A stretch of DNA of 64,000 bases from Flavobacterium sp. N502540 (GCF_025947365.1 NZ_CP110012.1:930001-994000); one strand, 5' to 3'; numbered from the stretch's first letter, positions 44,960 through 55,576 are shown. A program made the numbers and translations. Notes: generated from the sequence alone by a model not told the origin.

Positions 44960-45874
44960 TTAGTCTCTTATTAATGGTAAAGTAGAACATCTCAACAATC
45001 CCTCCTGCTTTGCAATTTCTGCGTATGGAATTTCCTCTACAACAAAACCATTAGCACGAAGCCAATTGTTCAGACGGGTAAAATTCTTTTCGGAAACTAC
45101 TACAGTATCGTCGATCGAAAATACATTTGAAAACATATTATACATCTCATCTCTTTCGATATGAAATAAATTTTCTTTTCCAAAAAGATTCACCAAATAC
45201 AAATAATCTGCTTCTTCACGGAAACCTCTCTTGTAGATAATTCCTTTATCTTTTCCAACAGGCTGAAAACAGCAATCAAGGTGTAAGGCATTGTCGCGCG
45301 CTTCCAATTTAGATTTTACCAAATCGAATTCTTTAACAATTTTATTCGGAAACATTTTTCTTAAATACTCAACACCATGCATATTAGTTCTTGCTGTAAT
45401 GTAATCTTTATAATCACTTCCTTTATAAGTTCCAACAAACACATGATCATTCCACAACATTACATCACCGCCTTCAATATGTACTTCTTCCGGTGGACGA
45501 ACTACTTTTAACGGATCCATCTGGTCGATTACGTATTGAATTGCATCCAACTCACGTTCTCTGTCCGGCAGAATGTTTGATTTCACAAAAGTATCATCTA
45601 TCACAAAACCTATATCACGGGCAAAAATCTGATTGTAATTTTCAATCATTTCCGGACGATACACTTTTACATCATATTTTTGAAAAACAGCATTAAAGGC
45701 ATCCATTTCGACTATCATATCTTTTTCGATTGGATAGGTCCCGGCTTTAATATGTTCCAATGATTTAGGATCATAAGCTTCCTCTAAAGATGGAGTTGGC
45801 CCATTATGAACTGCAGAACCCAAAACTACTGCCCGCAGTCTTGACGTTTCGTTCTTTATATTTAATTGCAACAT
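44960..45874 (-). CDS. Arginine-deiminase-superfamily (amidinotransferase/DDAH-like) enzyme
   Basis: A 304-residue pentein enzyme. Key segments are FARDIGFVIDDTFVKSN, HIEGGDVMLW (substrate carboxylate), ALHLDCCFQPVG with the catalytic His, and LLRCSTLPLIRD with the nucleophilic Cys at the C-terminus. The sequence is distinct from CtlX and from classical ArcA (about 410 residues). Substrate may be arginine or a methylated arginine; unresolved. A -7-like TATCTTTG at 45901-45894 precedes it, without a recognisable -33. Confidence 0.8.
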   Translation of the reverse strand: MLQLNIKNETSRLRAVVLGSAVHNGPTPSLEEAYDPKSLEHIKAGTYPIEKDMIVEMDAFNAVFQKYDVKVYRPEMIENYNQIFARDIGFVIDDTFVKSNILPDRERELDAIQYVIDQMDPLKVVRPPEEVHIEGGDVMLWNDHVFVGTYKGSDYKDYITARTNMHGVEYLRKMFPNKIVKEFDLVKSKLEARDNALHLDCCFQPVGKDKGIIYKRGFREEADYLYLVNLFGKENLFHIERDEMYNMFSNVFSIDDTVVVSEKNFTRLNNWLRANGFVVEEIPYAEIAKQEGLLRCSTLPLIRD

Positions 45875-45900
45875 AACTATATTGTATTTTGAGCAAAGAT

Positions 45901-45934
45901 AAAAAAAGCTTCACAGGTTAAGTGAAGCTTTAAT
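45901..45934. terminator. Intrinsic terminator after gltA
   Basis: AAAGCTTCAC pairs with GTGAAGCTTT (arms 45905-45914 and 45922-45931, seven-base loop). A run of seven T follows on the minus strand, fitting termination of gltA. T residues also flank the other side, so it may act both ways. Confidence 0.85.
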
Positions 45935-45940
45935 TTTTTT

Positions 45941-47218
45941 TTATTTGTTTGACTTAAAGTCTCTCAATGGGTGTCCTGTATAAACTTGTCTTGGGCGGCC
46001 AATTGGTTCTTTATTCTCACGCATTTCTTTCCATTGCGCAATCCAACCTGGAAGTCTTCCAATAGCAAACATAACCGTAAACATATCTGTTGGTATCCCT
46101 AATGCTCTGTAGATAATTCCAGAGTAGAAATCAACATTAGGATATAAATTTCTTGATTTGAAGTATTCGTCTTCAAGAGCTGCTGACTCTAATTTTTTAG
46201 CGATTTCTAAAATAGGATCTTCAACACCTAATGTATCTAATACTTCTTTAGCTGCTTTTTTAATGATTTTCGCTCTAGGATCGAAGCTTTTATAAACTCT
46301 GTGACCAAATCCCATTAAACGGAATGGATCATTTTTGTCTTTTGCTTTTGCTAAGAATTTATCCGTATCTCCACCATCTTTGTTAATTTCCTCCAACATT
46401 TCAAGAACCGCCTGGTTTGCACCTCCGTGTAAAGGTCCCCAAAGCGCAGAAACACCTGCTGAAATAGAAGCAAATAAACCAGCATGAGACGAACCTACCA
46501 TTCTTACTGTTGAAGTAGAACAATTTTGTTCGTGATCAGCGTGAAGAATAAATAATTTATCTAATGCATCAATCACAATTGGATTTGCAGAGTAAGGTCC
46601 TGTAGGCAATTTAAACATTAACTGCATAAAATTCTCTACATAACCGGTTGTATTGTCGTAATAATTCAACGGATACCCCATAGATTTTCTATAAGTCCAT
46701 GTTGCAATTACAAGAAATTTACCCATTGTTTTACAAATGGCCTCGTACATCTCTTTTTCATTTTCAACATTTACTGCTTTTGGATTAAATGCCGTTAAGG
46801 CACTGGTCAAAGCAGATAAAACGCCCATCGGGTGAGCTGTTTTTGGGAAACCATCAATGATATTTTTCATTTCTTCGTTTACCAAAGTATGCTTTTTAAT
46901 ACCATTTTCAAATTGCTCTAACTCCTTAGCAGTTGGCAATTCTCCAAAAATTAAAAGATAAGATACTTCTAAGAAACTTGCTTTTTCAGCTAAATCTTCA
47001 ATTGAATATCCTCTGTAACGCAAAATCCCTAATTCTCCATCTAAGAAGGTGATTTCACTCTTACAAGAACCAGAGTTTTTATATCCCGGGTCTAAGGTAA
47101 TAATACCTGTTAAATCACGTAATTTGTTAATATCGATAGCTGATTCATTTTCACTTCCCGTGATTACCGGAAGTTCAATTTTTTGACCATCTACCTCTAA
47201 TGTAGCTATTTTTGACAT
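45941..47218 (-). CDS. gltA: Citrate synthase (type I/hexameric form)
   Basis: Condenses acetyl-CoA and oxaloacetate in the TCA cycle. The 425 residues include the N-terminal beta domain of the Gram-negative form (TGIITLDPGYKNSGSCKSEITFLDG). Catalytic histidines lie in LHADHEQNCSTSTVRMVGSS and GFGHRVYK, and the catalytic Asp in YPNVDFYSGI. The C-terminal RQVYTGH block completes the enzyme. Upstream a TAGATTTG box (47264-47257) with TTT at 20 bases is a weak promoter candidate. Confidence 0.97.
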   Translation of the reverse strand: MSKIATLEVDGQKIELPVITGSENESAIDINKLRDLTGIITLDPGYKNSGSCKSEITFLDGELGILRYRGYSIEDLAEKASFLEVSYLLIFGELPTAKELEQFENGIKKHTLVNEEMKNIIDGFPKTAHPMGVLSALTSALTAFNPKAVNVENEKEMYEAICKTMGKFLVIATWTYRKSMGYPLNYYDNTTGYVENFMQLMFKLPTGPYSANPIVIDALDKLFILHADHEQNCSTSTVRMVGSSHAGLFASISAGVSALWGPLHGGANQAVLEMLEEINKDGGDTDKFLAKAKDKNDPFRLMGFGHRVYKSFDPRAKIIKKAAKEVLDTLGVEDPILEIAKKLESAALEDEYFKSRNLYPNVDFYSGIIYRALGIPTDMFTVMFAIGRLPGWIAQWKEMRENKEPIGRPRQVYTGHPLRDFKSNK

Positions 47219-47256
47219 AATATATCGGAAATAAATCTTATAAAATAATAATTTAT

Positions 47257-47287
47257 CAAATCTAATGAATTTAAGACTAATTAAAAA
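47257..47287 (-). promoter_or_regulatory. Weak promoter candidate for gltA
   Basis: TAGATTTG (47264-47257) matches TAnnTTTG, with TTT instead of TTG 20 bases upstream. It would give a leader of roughly 30 bases. It lies in the 157-base gltA-eno gap, whose other content is the eno terminator. Confidence 0.35.
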
Positions 47288-47318
47288 AAGAATCCTGCTA
47301 TGAATTTGTTAAAACTCC

Positions 47319-47351
47319 AAAAAAAAAACCATCTGCTGTGGCAGATGGTTT
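47319..47351 (-). terminator. Intrinsic terminator after eno
   Basis: Perfect 11-bp stem AAACCATCTGC / GCAGATGGTTT (47326-47336 and 47341-47351) with a TGTG loop; ten A upstream on the plus strand become the T run in the eno transcript. Confidence 0.93.
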
Positions 47352-47375
47352 AAATTGAATATATAACTCTTACAA

Positions 47376-48692
<1,317 letters not shown>

Positions 48693-48770
48693 TTATATTT
48701 TTTTTTCGAAATTATAAAAATATTTAATAGTAAAAACGTATTCTAACCAATAAACGTCTTTATTTATTAA

Positions 48771-49889
48771 CTACATCGTTTTAGCAGCAGCTTCTTTTAT
48801 ATTCTCGACAAACTGATCGAATAAATAAGATGAATCGTGAGGTCCCGGACTTGCTTCAGGATGGTATTGCACTGAAAAACAATTCTTATTCTTCATACGC
48901 ATACCTGCAACCGTTTCATCATTTAAATGCAAATGTGTAATCTCCAATTCAGGATGATTATCCAACTGCTCTTTGTTTACAGCAAATCCATGATTCTGAG
49001 AAGTTATTTCACCTTTACCTGTAATTAAGTTTTTTACCGGGTGATTAATTCCACGATGACCATTAAACATCTTATACGTTTGAACTCCATTTGCCAAAGC
49101 AATTACCTGATGTCCTAAACAAATTCCAAACAGCGGTTTATCATTTGCTAAAATTTCTTTTGCCACTTCAATAGCTCCAAAAAGCGGGTCCGGATCACCG
49201 GGACCGTTAGACAAAAAGTATCCATCCGGATTAAATTCTGCTAAATCTTTGTAAGTTGAGTTATATGGATAAACTTTGATGTAACAATCTCTTTTAGCTA
49301 AATTTCTTAAGATATTCTTTTTTATACCAAGATCTAAAGCTGATATTTTGTAGGTAGCATTTTCATCACCAAAAAAATAAGGCTCAGTAGTTGAAACTTT
49401 TGATGCCAACTCCAAACCTTCCATATTAGGCACATTTGCCAATTCTTTTTTCAAATCTTCAATCGAAGTACCATCTGTACAAATAACAGCATTCATCGCT
49501 CCATTGTCACGAATATAACTTACAAGAGCTCTGGTATCAACATCCGAAATACAAATTAAGTTTTGTTTCGTAAAATAATCTTCCAGGCTTCCTGAAGCAT
49601 CTTCTCTGGAATAATTAAAGCTAAAATTTTTACAAACCAAACCAGCTATTTTGATGCTCTCCGATTCAACCTCAGAGTCATTAACACCATAATTTCCAAT
49701 ATGAGTATTAGTCGCAACCATTATTTGACCAAAATAAGAAGGATCTGTAAAAATCTCCTGGTATCCGGTCATTCCCGTATTAAAACAAACTTCACCAAAA
49801 GTCTTACCGCTAATTCCGATAGATTTTCCATGAAAAATAGTCCCATCACTAAGTAATAAAATGGCGCTTTGTCGTGTTGTGTATTTCAT
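48771..49889 (-). CDS. carA: Carbamoyl-phosphate synthase small subunit (glutaminase)
   Basis: Releases ammonia from glutamine for the large subunit (CarB), which is not in this window. Of 372 residues the C-terminal half is a class-I amidotransferase: nucleophile Cys in LFGICLGHQVIALANG, His/Glu in VQYHPEASPGPHD. The N-terminal half has LLLSDGTIFHGKSIG and GYQEIFTDPSY. Its start overlaps, as ATGA, a 12-codon leader frame. A good promoter is at 49966-49996, giving a leader of about 70 bases. Confidence 0.96.
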   Translation of the reverse strand: MKYTTRQSAILLLSDGTIFHGKSIGISGKTFGEVCFNTGMTGYQEIFTDPSYFGQIMVATNTHIGNYGVNDSEVESESIKIAGLVCKNFSFNYSREDASGSLEDYFTKQNLICISDVDTRALVSYIRDNGAMNAVICTDGTSIEDLKKELANVPNMEGLELASKVSTTEPYFFGDENATYKISALDLGIKKNILRNLAKRDCYIKVYPYNSTYKDLAEFNPDGYFLSNGPGDPDPLFGAIEVAKEILANDKPLFGICLGHQVIALANGVQTYKMFNGHRGINHPVKNLITGKGEITSQNHGFAVNKEQLDNHPELEITHLHLNDETVAGMRMKNKNCFSVQYHPEASPGPHDSSYLFDQFVENIKEAAAKTM

Positions 49890-49924
49890 TCTTTAATTTG
49901 TATTGTTTTTTTTAATTGTTTCAT
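49886..49924 (-). other. 12-codon leader reading frame overlapping the carA start
   Basis: ATG at 49924 opens a frame encoding MKQLKKTIQIKE, whose TGA stop overlaps the carA ATG as ATGA (49889-49886). It lies wholly in the leader produced from the promoter at 49966. It contains no arginine codon, so classical arginine attenuation is not supported. Translational coupling is possible; chance is also possible in AT-rich leader. Confidence 0.35.
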
Positions 49925-49965
49925 GAAATCCCCAATAGGTTTTTCAATTGTAATTAGATATTTTG

Positions 49966-49996
49966 CAAATTTACTTCTTTAAAAGAGTGCCTCCAA
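49966..49996 (-). promoter_or_regulatory. Bacteroidota-type promoter of carA
   Basis: TTG (49996-49994), 20 bases, TAAATTTG (49973-49966) on the minus strand. This is a full match to the TTG/TAnnTTTG consensus and sits between the ribosomal operon terminator and carA. The 251-base gap here holds only this promoter, the leader frame and the terminator at 50071-50112. Confidence 0.75.
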
Positions 49997-50070
49997 GATT
50001 TTTTAAAACTTTCCTCTATAAAAATAAAACCTATAAAGTCAGATAAGTTAAATTTTAATTTCACTCCAAA

Positions 50071-50112
50071 AAAATCAAAAAAAAAGGATAAACTAAAAAT
50101 TAGTTTATCCTT
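50071..50112 (-). terminator. Terminator of the ribosomal protein operon
   Basis: AAGGATAAACTA / TAGTTTATCCTT (50084-50095 and 50101-50112, five-base loop) followed in the minus transcript by a long T run (from 50085 down), 29 bases after the rplQ stop. A strong intrinsic terminator. Confidence 0.93.
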
Positions 50113-50140
50113 GATTTCTATAGAATCATTACTTTCATAA

Positions 50141-50629
50141 TTATTCAGAAGCTTCAGTAGTCGTTTCTGCTTCAGCTGCTGGAGCTTCAGGAGTACCTTC
50201 TGCTTTTTTAGCTTTACCACCACGACGGCTTTTTGCTTTTTTAACTTCTTTTTTACCTCCATTGTAAAGTTCATTGAAATCTACAAGTTCGATCATTGCC
50301 ATATCAGCATTATCTCCCAAACGATTTCCAACTTTAATGATACGAGTGTATCCTCCTGGACGGTCACCAACTTTAGCAGCTACGTCTCTGAACAAGTCAG
50401 TTACCGCATATTTACTACGTAAGTAAGCAAAAACAATACGACGGTTGTGAGTCGTATCTTCTTTCGATTTTGTAATTAAAGGCTCAACGAATTGTTTAAG
50501 CGCTTTAGCTTTAGCAACAGTAGTGTTAATACGTTTGTGCTCGATAAGAGAACAAGCCATATTAGCCAACATAGCTTTTCTATGTCCAGTCTGTCTGCTT
50601 AAGTGATTGAATTTTTTTCCGTGTCTCAT
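50141..50629 (-). CDS. rplQ: Ribosomal protein L17 with extended acidic/basic tail
   Basis: Large-subunit protein near the exit tunnel. Start [31 protein letters not shown] is diagnostic. At 162 residues it exceeds the ~127 of Escherichia coli owing to a low-complexity tail from about residue 120 ([13 protein letters not shown], then Ala/Glu/Thr-rich). Such tails are common in Bacteroidota. Last gene of the operon, 36 bases after rpoA. Confidence 0.97.
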   Translation of the reverse strand: MRHGKKFNHLSRQTGHRKAMLANMACSLIEHKRINTTVAKAKALKQFVEPLITKSKEDTTHNRRIVFAYLRSKYAVTDLFRDVAAKVGDRPGGYTRIIKVGNRLGDNADMAMIELVDFNELYNGGKKEVKKAKSRRGGKAKKAEGTPEAPAAEAETTTEASE

Positions 50630-50665
50630 TGCTATTTTAAATTTAACCCGCCGTAGCGGATTGAA

Positions 50666-51658
50666 TTATTCTTTATCTAATTTGTATTTAGCTAAGTCCA
50701 TTCCGAAAGTTAAATTCTTCACTGCAACAAGTTCATCAAGTTCAGTTAAAGATTTTTTACCAAAATTACGGAATTTCATTAGGTCATTTTTATTGAACGA
50801 TACTAAATCACCAAGTGTATCAACTTCAGCCGCTTTCAAGCAATTTAATGCTCTCACAGATAAATCCATATCAACAAGCTTAGTTTTAAGCAATTGTCTC
50901 ATATGCAATGACTCTTCATCATACGATTCTGTTTGTGCAATTTCGTCAGCCTCGAGTGTAATTCTTTCGTCAGAGAACAACATGAAGTGGTGAATTAAAA
51001 CTTTAGCAGCTTCAGTAAGAGCATCTTTAGGATTAATAGAACCATCAGTTTTAATTTCAAAAACTAATTTTTCATAATCTGTTTTTTGCTCAACACGGAA
51101 GTTTTCAATTGCATATTTTACATTTTTTACCGGAGTAAAAATAGAATCTGTAAAAATAGTTCCAATTGCAGCATTCTGTTTTTTGTTCTCCTCAGCAGGA
51201 ACATATCCTCTACCTTTTTCGATTGTTAAATCGAAGTTCAATTTGATTTTAGAATCTAAATTACAGATAACAAGGTCTGGATTCAAAACTTGAAAACCTG
51301 AAATAAATTTTTGAAAATCACCTGCTGTCAATTGATCTTTACCGGAAACAGAAATTGTAACTGCTTCATTATCGATATCTTCAATTTGACGTTTGAAACG
51401 CACTTGCTTTAGATTAAGGATAATTTCGGTAACATCTTCAACAACACCTGAAATAGTAGAAAACTCATGATCTACACCTTCGATACGAACAGATGTAATT
51501 GCATAACCTTCTAATGCTGAAAGCAAAACTCTTCTAAGTGCATTACCAACTGTCAATCCGTAACCAGGTTCTAAAGGTCTAAATTCAAATTTACCTTCAA
51601 AATCGGTTGAATCGATCATGATAACTTTATCGGGCTTTTGAAAATTAAATATTGCCAT
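50666..51658 (-). CDS. rpoA: RNA polymerase alpha subunit
   Basis: A 330-residue alpha subunit. The N-terminal dimerisation domain has [31 protein letters not shown]. The C-terminal DNA-binding domain follows from about residue 260 ([25 protein letters not shown], with the Arg equivalent to position 265 of Escherichia coli kept, then [14 protein letters not shown]). It lies between rpsD and rplQ as in most bacteria. Confidence 0.98.
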   Translation of the reverse strand: MAIFNFQKPDKVIMIDSTDFEGKFEFRPLEPGYGLTVGNALRRVLLSALEGYAITSVRIEGVDHEFSTISGVVEDVTEIILNLKQVRFKRQIEDIDNEAVTISVSGKDQLTAGDFQKFISGFQVLNPDLVICNLDSKIKLNFDLTIEKGRGYVPAEENKKQNAAIGTIFTDSIFTPVKNVKYAIENFRVEQKTDYEKLVFEIKTDGSINPKDALTEAAKVLIHHFMLFSDERITLEADEIAQTESYDEESLHMRQLLKTKLVDMDLSVRALNCLKAAEVDTLGDLVSFNKNDLMKFRNFGKKSLTELDELVAVKNLTFGMDLAKYKLDKE

Positions 51659-51679
51659 AAATTTCGACTAAGTCAATTA

Positions 51680-52285
51680 TTATTTGTTGTACAACTCTAC
51701 GATTAATTGTTCTTTAATGTTTTCTGGAATTTGTAGTCTTGCAGGCACAGAAACGAAAGTTCCTTCTTTAAGATCATTGTTCCAAGTAATCCATTCATAA
51801 ACATGACTTGAATTTGACAAAGAACGTTCGATAGCTTCTAAAGATTTAGATTTTTCACGAACTGCTACTTTATCACCAGGCTTAAGGTGGTAAGAAGGAA
51901 TATTTACAACTTCACCATTAACAGTAACGTGTCTGTGAGATACGATTTGACGCGCACCTCTTCTAGATGGAGCAATTCCCATTCTAAAAACAACATTATC
52001 TAATCTTGCTTCACATAATTGTAATAAAACTTCACCAGTTACTCCTTTAGTTGCTGATGCTTTTTCGAATAAATTTCTGAATTGTTTTTCTAAAATTCCG
52101 TAAGAATATTTAGCTTTTTGCTTTTCCATTAACTGAACAGCGTACTCAGATTTTTTTCCTCTTTTTTTAGCCATCCCGTGTTGTCCAGGTGGGTAATTTC
52201 TTTTTTCGAATGATTTATCATCTCCGAAGATTGCTTCGCCAAATTTACGAGCGATTTTGGTTTTAGGACCAGTATATCTTGCCAT
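51680..52285 (-). CDS. rpsD: Ribosomal protein S4 (zinc-free form)
   Basis: Primary 16S-binding small-subunit protein, 201 residues. N-terminal [21 protein letters not shown] has no cysteines, the zinc-independent form. The S4 RNA-binding domain is [34 protein letters not shown]. It is preceded by a structured 91-base spacer with a terminator-like hairpin (52289-52353), which suggests feedback control of rpsD-rpoA-rplQ. Confidence 0.98.
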   Translation of the reverse strand: MARYTGPKTKIARKFGEAIFGDDKSFEKRNYPPGQHGMAKKRGKKSEYAVQLMEKQKAKYSYGILEKQFRNLFEKASATKGVTGEVLLQLCEARLDNVVFRMGIAPSRRGARQIVSHRHVTVNGEVVNIPSYHLKPGDKVAVREKSKSLEAIERSLSNSSHVYEWITWNNDLKEGTFVSVPARLQIPENIKEQLIVELYNK

Positions 52286-52288
52286 TTT

Positions 52289-52353
52289 AAAAAAAATTTA
52301 AGGTAGAGATTATGAATTCAGGTCTAATCCTTCGATAATCTATGCTCTACCTT
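52289..52353 (-). promoter_or_regulatory. Terminator-like hairpin leader immediately upstream of rpsD
   Basis: Nine-bp stem AAGGTAGAG / CTCTACCTT (plus arms 52300-52308 and 52345-52353), with further pairing ATTAT/ATAAT inside. On the minus transcript the stem is followed by AAA and eight U, ending three bases before the rpsD ATG. It could be an attenuator and/or S4-binding site. Function is inferred from form and location. Confidence 0.6.
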
Positions 52354-52376
52354 GTTTATACTATGAATAAATAAAA

Positions 52377-52760
52377 TTAAACTCTACGTCTCTTTGGAGG
52401 ACGACATCCGTTGTGAGGCATTGGAGTAACATCGATAATCTCAGTAACTTCAATTCCACCGTTATGAATAGAACGGATAGCAGACTCACGTCCGTTTCCT
52501 GGTCCTTTTACATAAACTTTCACTTTTTTAAGTCCTGCCTCAAGAGCTACTTTACTACAATCTTCTGCTGCCATTTGAGCTGCATACGGAGTGTTCTTTT
52601 TAGAACCTCTGAAACCCATTTTACCAGCTGAAGACCAAGAAATAACTTCACCTTTCTTATTAGTCAAAGAAATGATAATGTTGTTGAAAGTGGCAGAAAT
52701 ATGAGCTTCACCCGTTGATTCAACGATAACTTTACGTTTTTTTGCAGTTGCTTTAGCCAT
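52377..52760 (-). CDS. rpsK: Ribosomal protein S11
   Basis: Small-subunit platform protein, 127 residues. [44 protein letters not shown] and the C-terminal [15 protein letters not shown] are diagnostic. It starts eight bases after rpsM ends and is followed by the structured rpsD leader. Confidence 0.98.
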   Translation of the reverse strand: MAKATAKKRKVIVESTGEAHISATFNNIIISLTNKKGEVISWSSAGKMGFRGSKKNTPYAAQMAAEDCSKVALEAGLKKVKVYVKGPGNGRESAIRSIHNGGIEVTEIIDVTPMPHNGCRPPKRRRV

Positions 52761-52768
52761 ATTACTTA

Positions 52769-53143
52769 TTATTTAGTTGCTTTTTTCTTGTTAGCAACAG
52801 TTTTTCTTTTACCTTTTCTTGTTCTAGAGTTGTTTTTAGTTCTTTGCCCTCTTAACGGAAGACCAGATCTATGACGGATACCTCTGTAACAACCAATATC
52901 CATTAAACGTTTGATGTTTAAAGAAACTTCAGAACGTAATTCTCCTTCAATTTTGTAAAATGAAACTGCATCACGAATTGCTCCGATCTCGTCATCATTC
53001 CAATCTTGAACTTTTTTATCTTGGCTAACTTGAGCTTTTTCTAAAATCTCAATAGCTCTACTTTTTCCTAATCCAAAGATGTAGGTAAGTGCGATAACAC
53101 CTCTCTTATTTTTTGGGATATCTACCCCTGCTATTCTTGCCAT
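52769..53143 (-). CDS. rpsM: Ribosomal protein S13
   Basis: Small-subunit head protein contacting tRNA and L5, 124 residues. [30 protein letters not shown] is the classic start (H2TH domain), and the basic tail [19 protein letters not shown] reaches the P site. It follows rpmJ by two bases. Confidence 0.98.
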   Translation of the reverse strand: MARIAGVDIPKNKRGVIALTYIFGLGKSRAIEILEKAQVSQDKKVQDWNDDEIGAIRDAVSFYKIEGELRSEVSLNIKRLMDIGCYRGIRHRSGLPLRGQRTKNNSRTRKGKRKTVANKKKATK

Positions 53144-53145
53144 AA

Positions 53146-53262
53146 TTATCCTTGTCTTTGTTTAAATCTAGGATTCTTTTTGTTTATTACGTACAATCTC
53201 CCTTTTCTACGCACGATAATGCACTCGGCACTTCTCTTTTTTACTGATGCTCTAACTTTCAT
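53146..53262 (-). CDS. rpmJ: Ribosomal protein L36 (zinc-free form)
   Basis: A 38-residue protein translated from ATG at 53262 to TAA at 53146: it begins [20 protein letters not shown] and ends NPRFKQRQG. Only one cysteine (Cys14) is present, so it cannot form the usual Cys3-His zinc site and belongs to the C-minus group. Position between infA and rpsM is the standard one. It is too short to be picked up by many ORF cut-offs. Confidence 0.96.
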
Positions 53263-53271
53263 AGTGAATTT

Positions 53272-53343
53272 GCTTTAGGCTTTAGGCTTTAGGCTTTAGG
53301 CATAAGTTTTATTGCTTAATGCTTATTGCCTATTGCTTACAGC
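53272..53343. repeat. Two-block heptad repeat between infA and rpmJ
   Basis: Four tandem GCTTTAG units (53272-53299) are followed by four TGCTTAN-type units (53313-53340: TGCTTAA, TGCTTAT, TGCCTAT, TGCTTAC). Almost the entire 84-base spacer is built from 7-base units. On the minus transcript GGCAATAAG and CTTATGCC can pair to form a hairpin. It lies inside a highly expressed ribosomal operon. Confidence 0.85.
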
Positions 53344-53346
53344 TTT

Positions 53347-53562
53347 TTAATATCGATAAGTAATTCTTGCTTTTGACAAATCGTAAGGACTCATTTCCAA
53401 TTTCACTTTATCACCAGGTAATAACTTGATGTAATGCATACGCATTTTACCGGAAATATGAGCAATTACAATATGTCCATTTTCTAACTCTACACGGAAC
53501 ATCGCATTTGATAATGCTTCGATGATTGACCCGTCTTGTTCTATTGCTGATTGTTTTGCCAT
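53347..53562 (-). CDS. infA: Translation initiation factor IF-1
   Basis: A 71-residue OB-fold factor binding the ribosomal A site. [53 protein letters not shown] is the family pattern. It starts seven bases after secY ends, with no map or adk gene in between, unlike the order in many bacteria. Confidence 0.97.
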   Translation of the reverse strand: MAKQSAIEQDGSIIEALSNAMFRVELENGHIVIAHISGKMRMHYIKLLPGDKVKLEMSPYDLSKARITYRY

Positions 53563-53569
53563 AAATATA

Positions 53570-54916
53570 TTAAGCTACCGCTTTTCTATTTTTACCAGTC
53601 TTCATTAAACCATCATAATGTTTGTTTAACAAGTATGAATTGATTTGTTGAATAGTATCTATTGCAACTCCAACCATAATTATTAATGAGGTACCTCCAA
53701 AAAACATTGCCCAAGATTGTTGTACATCCATAATACTTACAACAATAGCTGGGAACACAGCAATCAAAGCAAGGAATAAAGATCCTGGGAAAGTTATTAA
53801 AGACATCACTTTATCAAGGAAGTCTGAAGTTTCAGCTCCCGGACGAACTCCAGGAATAAAACCACCGCTTCTTTTTAAATCATCGGCCATTTTGTTAGTA
53901 GGAACAGTGATTGCAGTATAAAAGAATGTAAATACAATAATTAAAGTTGCAAATACAAAATTGTACCAAAATCCGAACATATTACTAAACGCACCAACAA
54001 TAGATTGTGATGTGTCTGATTTAGACAATCCAGCTACAGCTGCAGGAATAAACATAATTGCCTGAGCAAAGATGATTGGCATAACTCCTGAAGCATTAAG
54101 CTTAAGAGGAATCCATTGTCTGTTACCACCAGCTAAATCCTGCTCGTAATCTCCAGTTGTCGTACGACGAGCGTACTGAACCGGGATTCTGCGTACTGCC
54201 ATTGTAAGCAATACACAAGAAATGATTACTAATAACCACACGATAATCTCAATAACTAACAACATTGGACCTCCATTGTTATTGGTAACTCTGGTTGTGA
54301 ATTCTTGTATAAAAGCTTGCGGTAAGCGTGCTAAAATACCAACCATAATCAATAATGAAATTCCATTTCCAATACCTTTATCTGTAATTTTTTCTCCAAG
54401 CCACATAGCAAAAATTGTACCTGTAACTAAGATAATAACTGACGAGAACAAAAATTCAGGTGAATTAAAGCCTAGTAAGAATGCACTACCAGGCAATGTT
54501 CTGTACAAATTATAGATATAAGTTGGACCTTGAACCAGTGTAATAGCTATAGTCAACCAACGAGTGATTTGATTAATCTTTTTTCTACCACTCTCTCCAT
54601 CGTTTTGAAGTTTTTGCAAATAAGGAATCGCAATTCCCATTAACTGAACAACAATAGATGCAGAAATATAAGGCATAATACCTAAAGCAAAAACTGAAGC
54701 TTTAGAGAAAGCACCTCCTGTAAACATGTCCAGGATAGATCCTAAACCATTTTTAGTTTGTCCCGCTAAACCTGTTAACTGAGTTGCGTCAATTCCAGGA
54801 AGCGTAACGTGTGCACCAAAACGATATACTAAAAGCAATCCTAATGTAATTAAGATTCTATTTTTCAGTTCTTCGATTTTCCAAACATTACTTATTGATT
54901 CAATAAATTTCTTCAT
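53570..54916 (-). CDS. secY: Protein translocase subunit SecY
   Basis: Channel-forming subunit of the Sec translocon, 448 residues with ten membrane helices. Recognisable segments are [28 protein letters not shown] (plug region), [17 protein letters not shown] and [27 protein letters not shown] [20 protein letters not shown]. It lies between rplO and infA. It will insert the many membrane proteins of the polysaccharide locus, among others. Confidence 0.97.
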   Translation of the reverse strand: MKKFIESISNVWKIEELKNRILITLGLLLVYRFGAHVTLPGIDATQLTGLAGQTKNGLGSILDMFTGGAFSKASVFALGIMPYISASIVVQLMGIAIPYLQKLQNDGESGRKKINQITRWLTIAITLVQGPTYIYNLYRTLPGSAFLLGFNSPEFLFSSVIILVTGTIFAMWLGEKITDKGIGNGISLLIMVGILARLPQAFIQEFTTRVTNNNGGPMLLVIEIIVWLLVIISCVLLTMAVRRIPVQYARRTTTGDYEQDLAGGNRQWIPLKLNASGVMPIIFAQAIMFIPAAVAGLSKSDTSQSIVGAFSNMFGFWYNFVFATLIIVFTFFYTAITVPTNKMADDLKRSGGFIPGVRPGAETSDFLDKVMSLITFPGSLFLALIAVFPAIVVSIMDVQQSWAMFFGGTSLIIMVGVAIDTIQQINSYLLNKHYDGLMKTGKNRKAVA

Positions 54917-54929
54917 CTTAATAGATAAG

Positions 54930-55382
54930 TTATATAGTTACAGCTTCTCCACCAGCAGCTTCGATAGCAGCTTTTGCAGTAGCGGTAAATTTGTGGGCAG
55001 TTACTTTTAATTTTGCTTTCAACTCTCCTCTACCTAAAATCTTAACGATTTCATTTTTGGTAGCTAGACGATTTGCTACGAAATCTGTCATAGAAACAGA
55101 ATCAGTAATCACACCATTGTCTACTAATAATTGAAGCGTATCTAAATTAACACCTTCGTATTCTTTACGATTGATGTTTGTGAAACCAAACTTAGGCACA
55201 CGTCTTTGAAGTGGCATTTGTCCTCCTTCAAAACCAATCTTTTTAGAATAACCAGAACGAGATTTTGCTCCTTTGTGACCTCTTGCAGAAGTACCACCTT
55301 TTCCAGAACCTTCTCCTCTACCTAATCTTTTATTTTGATTGTGTGTTGACCCTTCAGCTGGTTGTAAGTTACTTAAATTCAT
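54930..55382 (-). CDS. rplO: Ribosomal protein L15
   Basis: Large-subunit protein, 150 residues. LQPAEGSTHNQNKRLGRGEGSGKGGTSARGHKGAKSR is the glycine/basic N-terminal extension, followed by the globular GFEGGQMPLQRRVPKFGF. Standard place between rpmD and secY. Confidence 0.98.
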   Translation of the reverse strand: MNLSNLQPAEGSTHNQNKRLGRGEGSGKGGTSARGHKGAKSRSGYSKKIGFEGGQMPLQRRVPKFGFTNINRKEYEGVNLDTLQLLVDNGVITDSVSMTDFVANRLATKNEIVKILGRGELKAKLKVTAHKFTATAKAAIEAAGGEAVTI

Positions 55383-55393
55383 AACAGTATTTG

Positions 55394-55576
55394 TTATTTA
55401 GCTTCTTCTACAGAAACTAAGTGTTTAACTTTGTTTATCATCCCAAGGATTGCAGGATTTGAATCATGCTCTACAACTTGTCCCATTTTACGTAGACCTA
55501 AAGCTTCCAAACCTCTTTTTTGAGAAAGAGGGCAGTTGATTTTGCTTCTTACTTGTTTTACTAATAATTTAGCCAT
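55394..55576 (-). CDS. rpmD: Ribosomal protein L30
   Basis: A 60-residue large-subunit protein. [35 protein letters not shown] fits the family. Spaced 12 bases from rpsE and 11 from rplO. Confidence 0.97.
   Translation of the reverse strand: MAKLLVKQVRSKINCPLSQKRGLEALGLRKMGQVVEHDSNPAILGMINKVKHLVSVEEAK

Noticed and set aside
43952..45874. Classical arginine deiminase (arcA) operon
   Set aside because: Neither protein has ArcA length or sequence, and arcB, arcC and arcD are absent.
49954..50274. 106-residue minus-strand frame rich in Lys/Val/Leu
   Set aside because: It is the shifted frame of the low-complexity tail of rplQ and runs through the operon terminator; codon pattern and position show it is not a gene.
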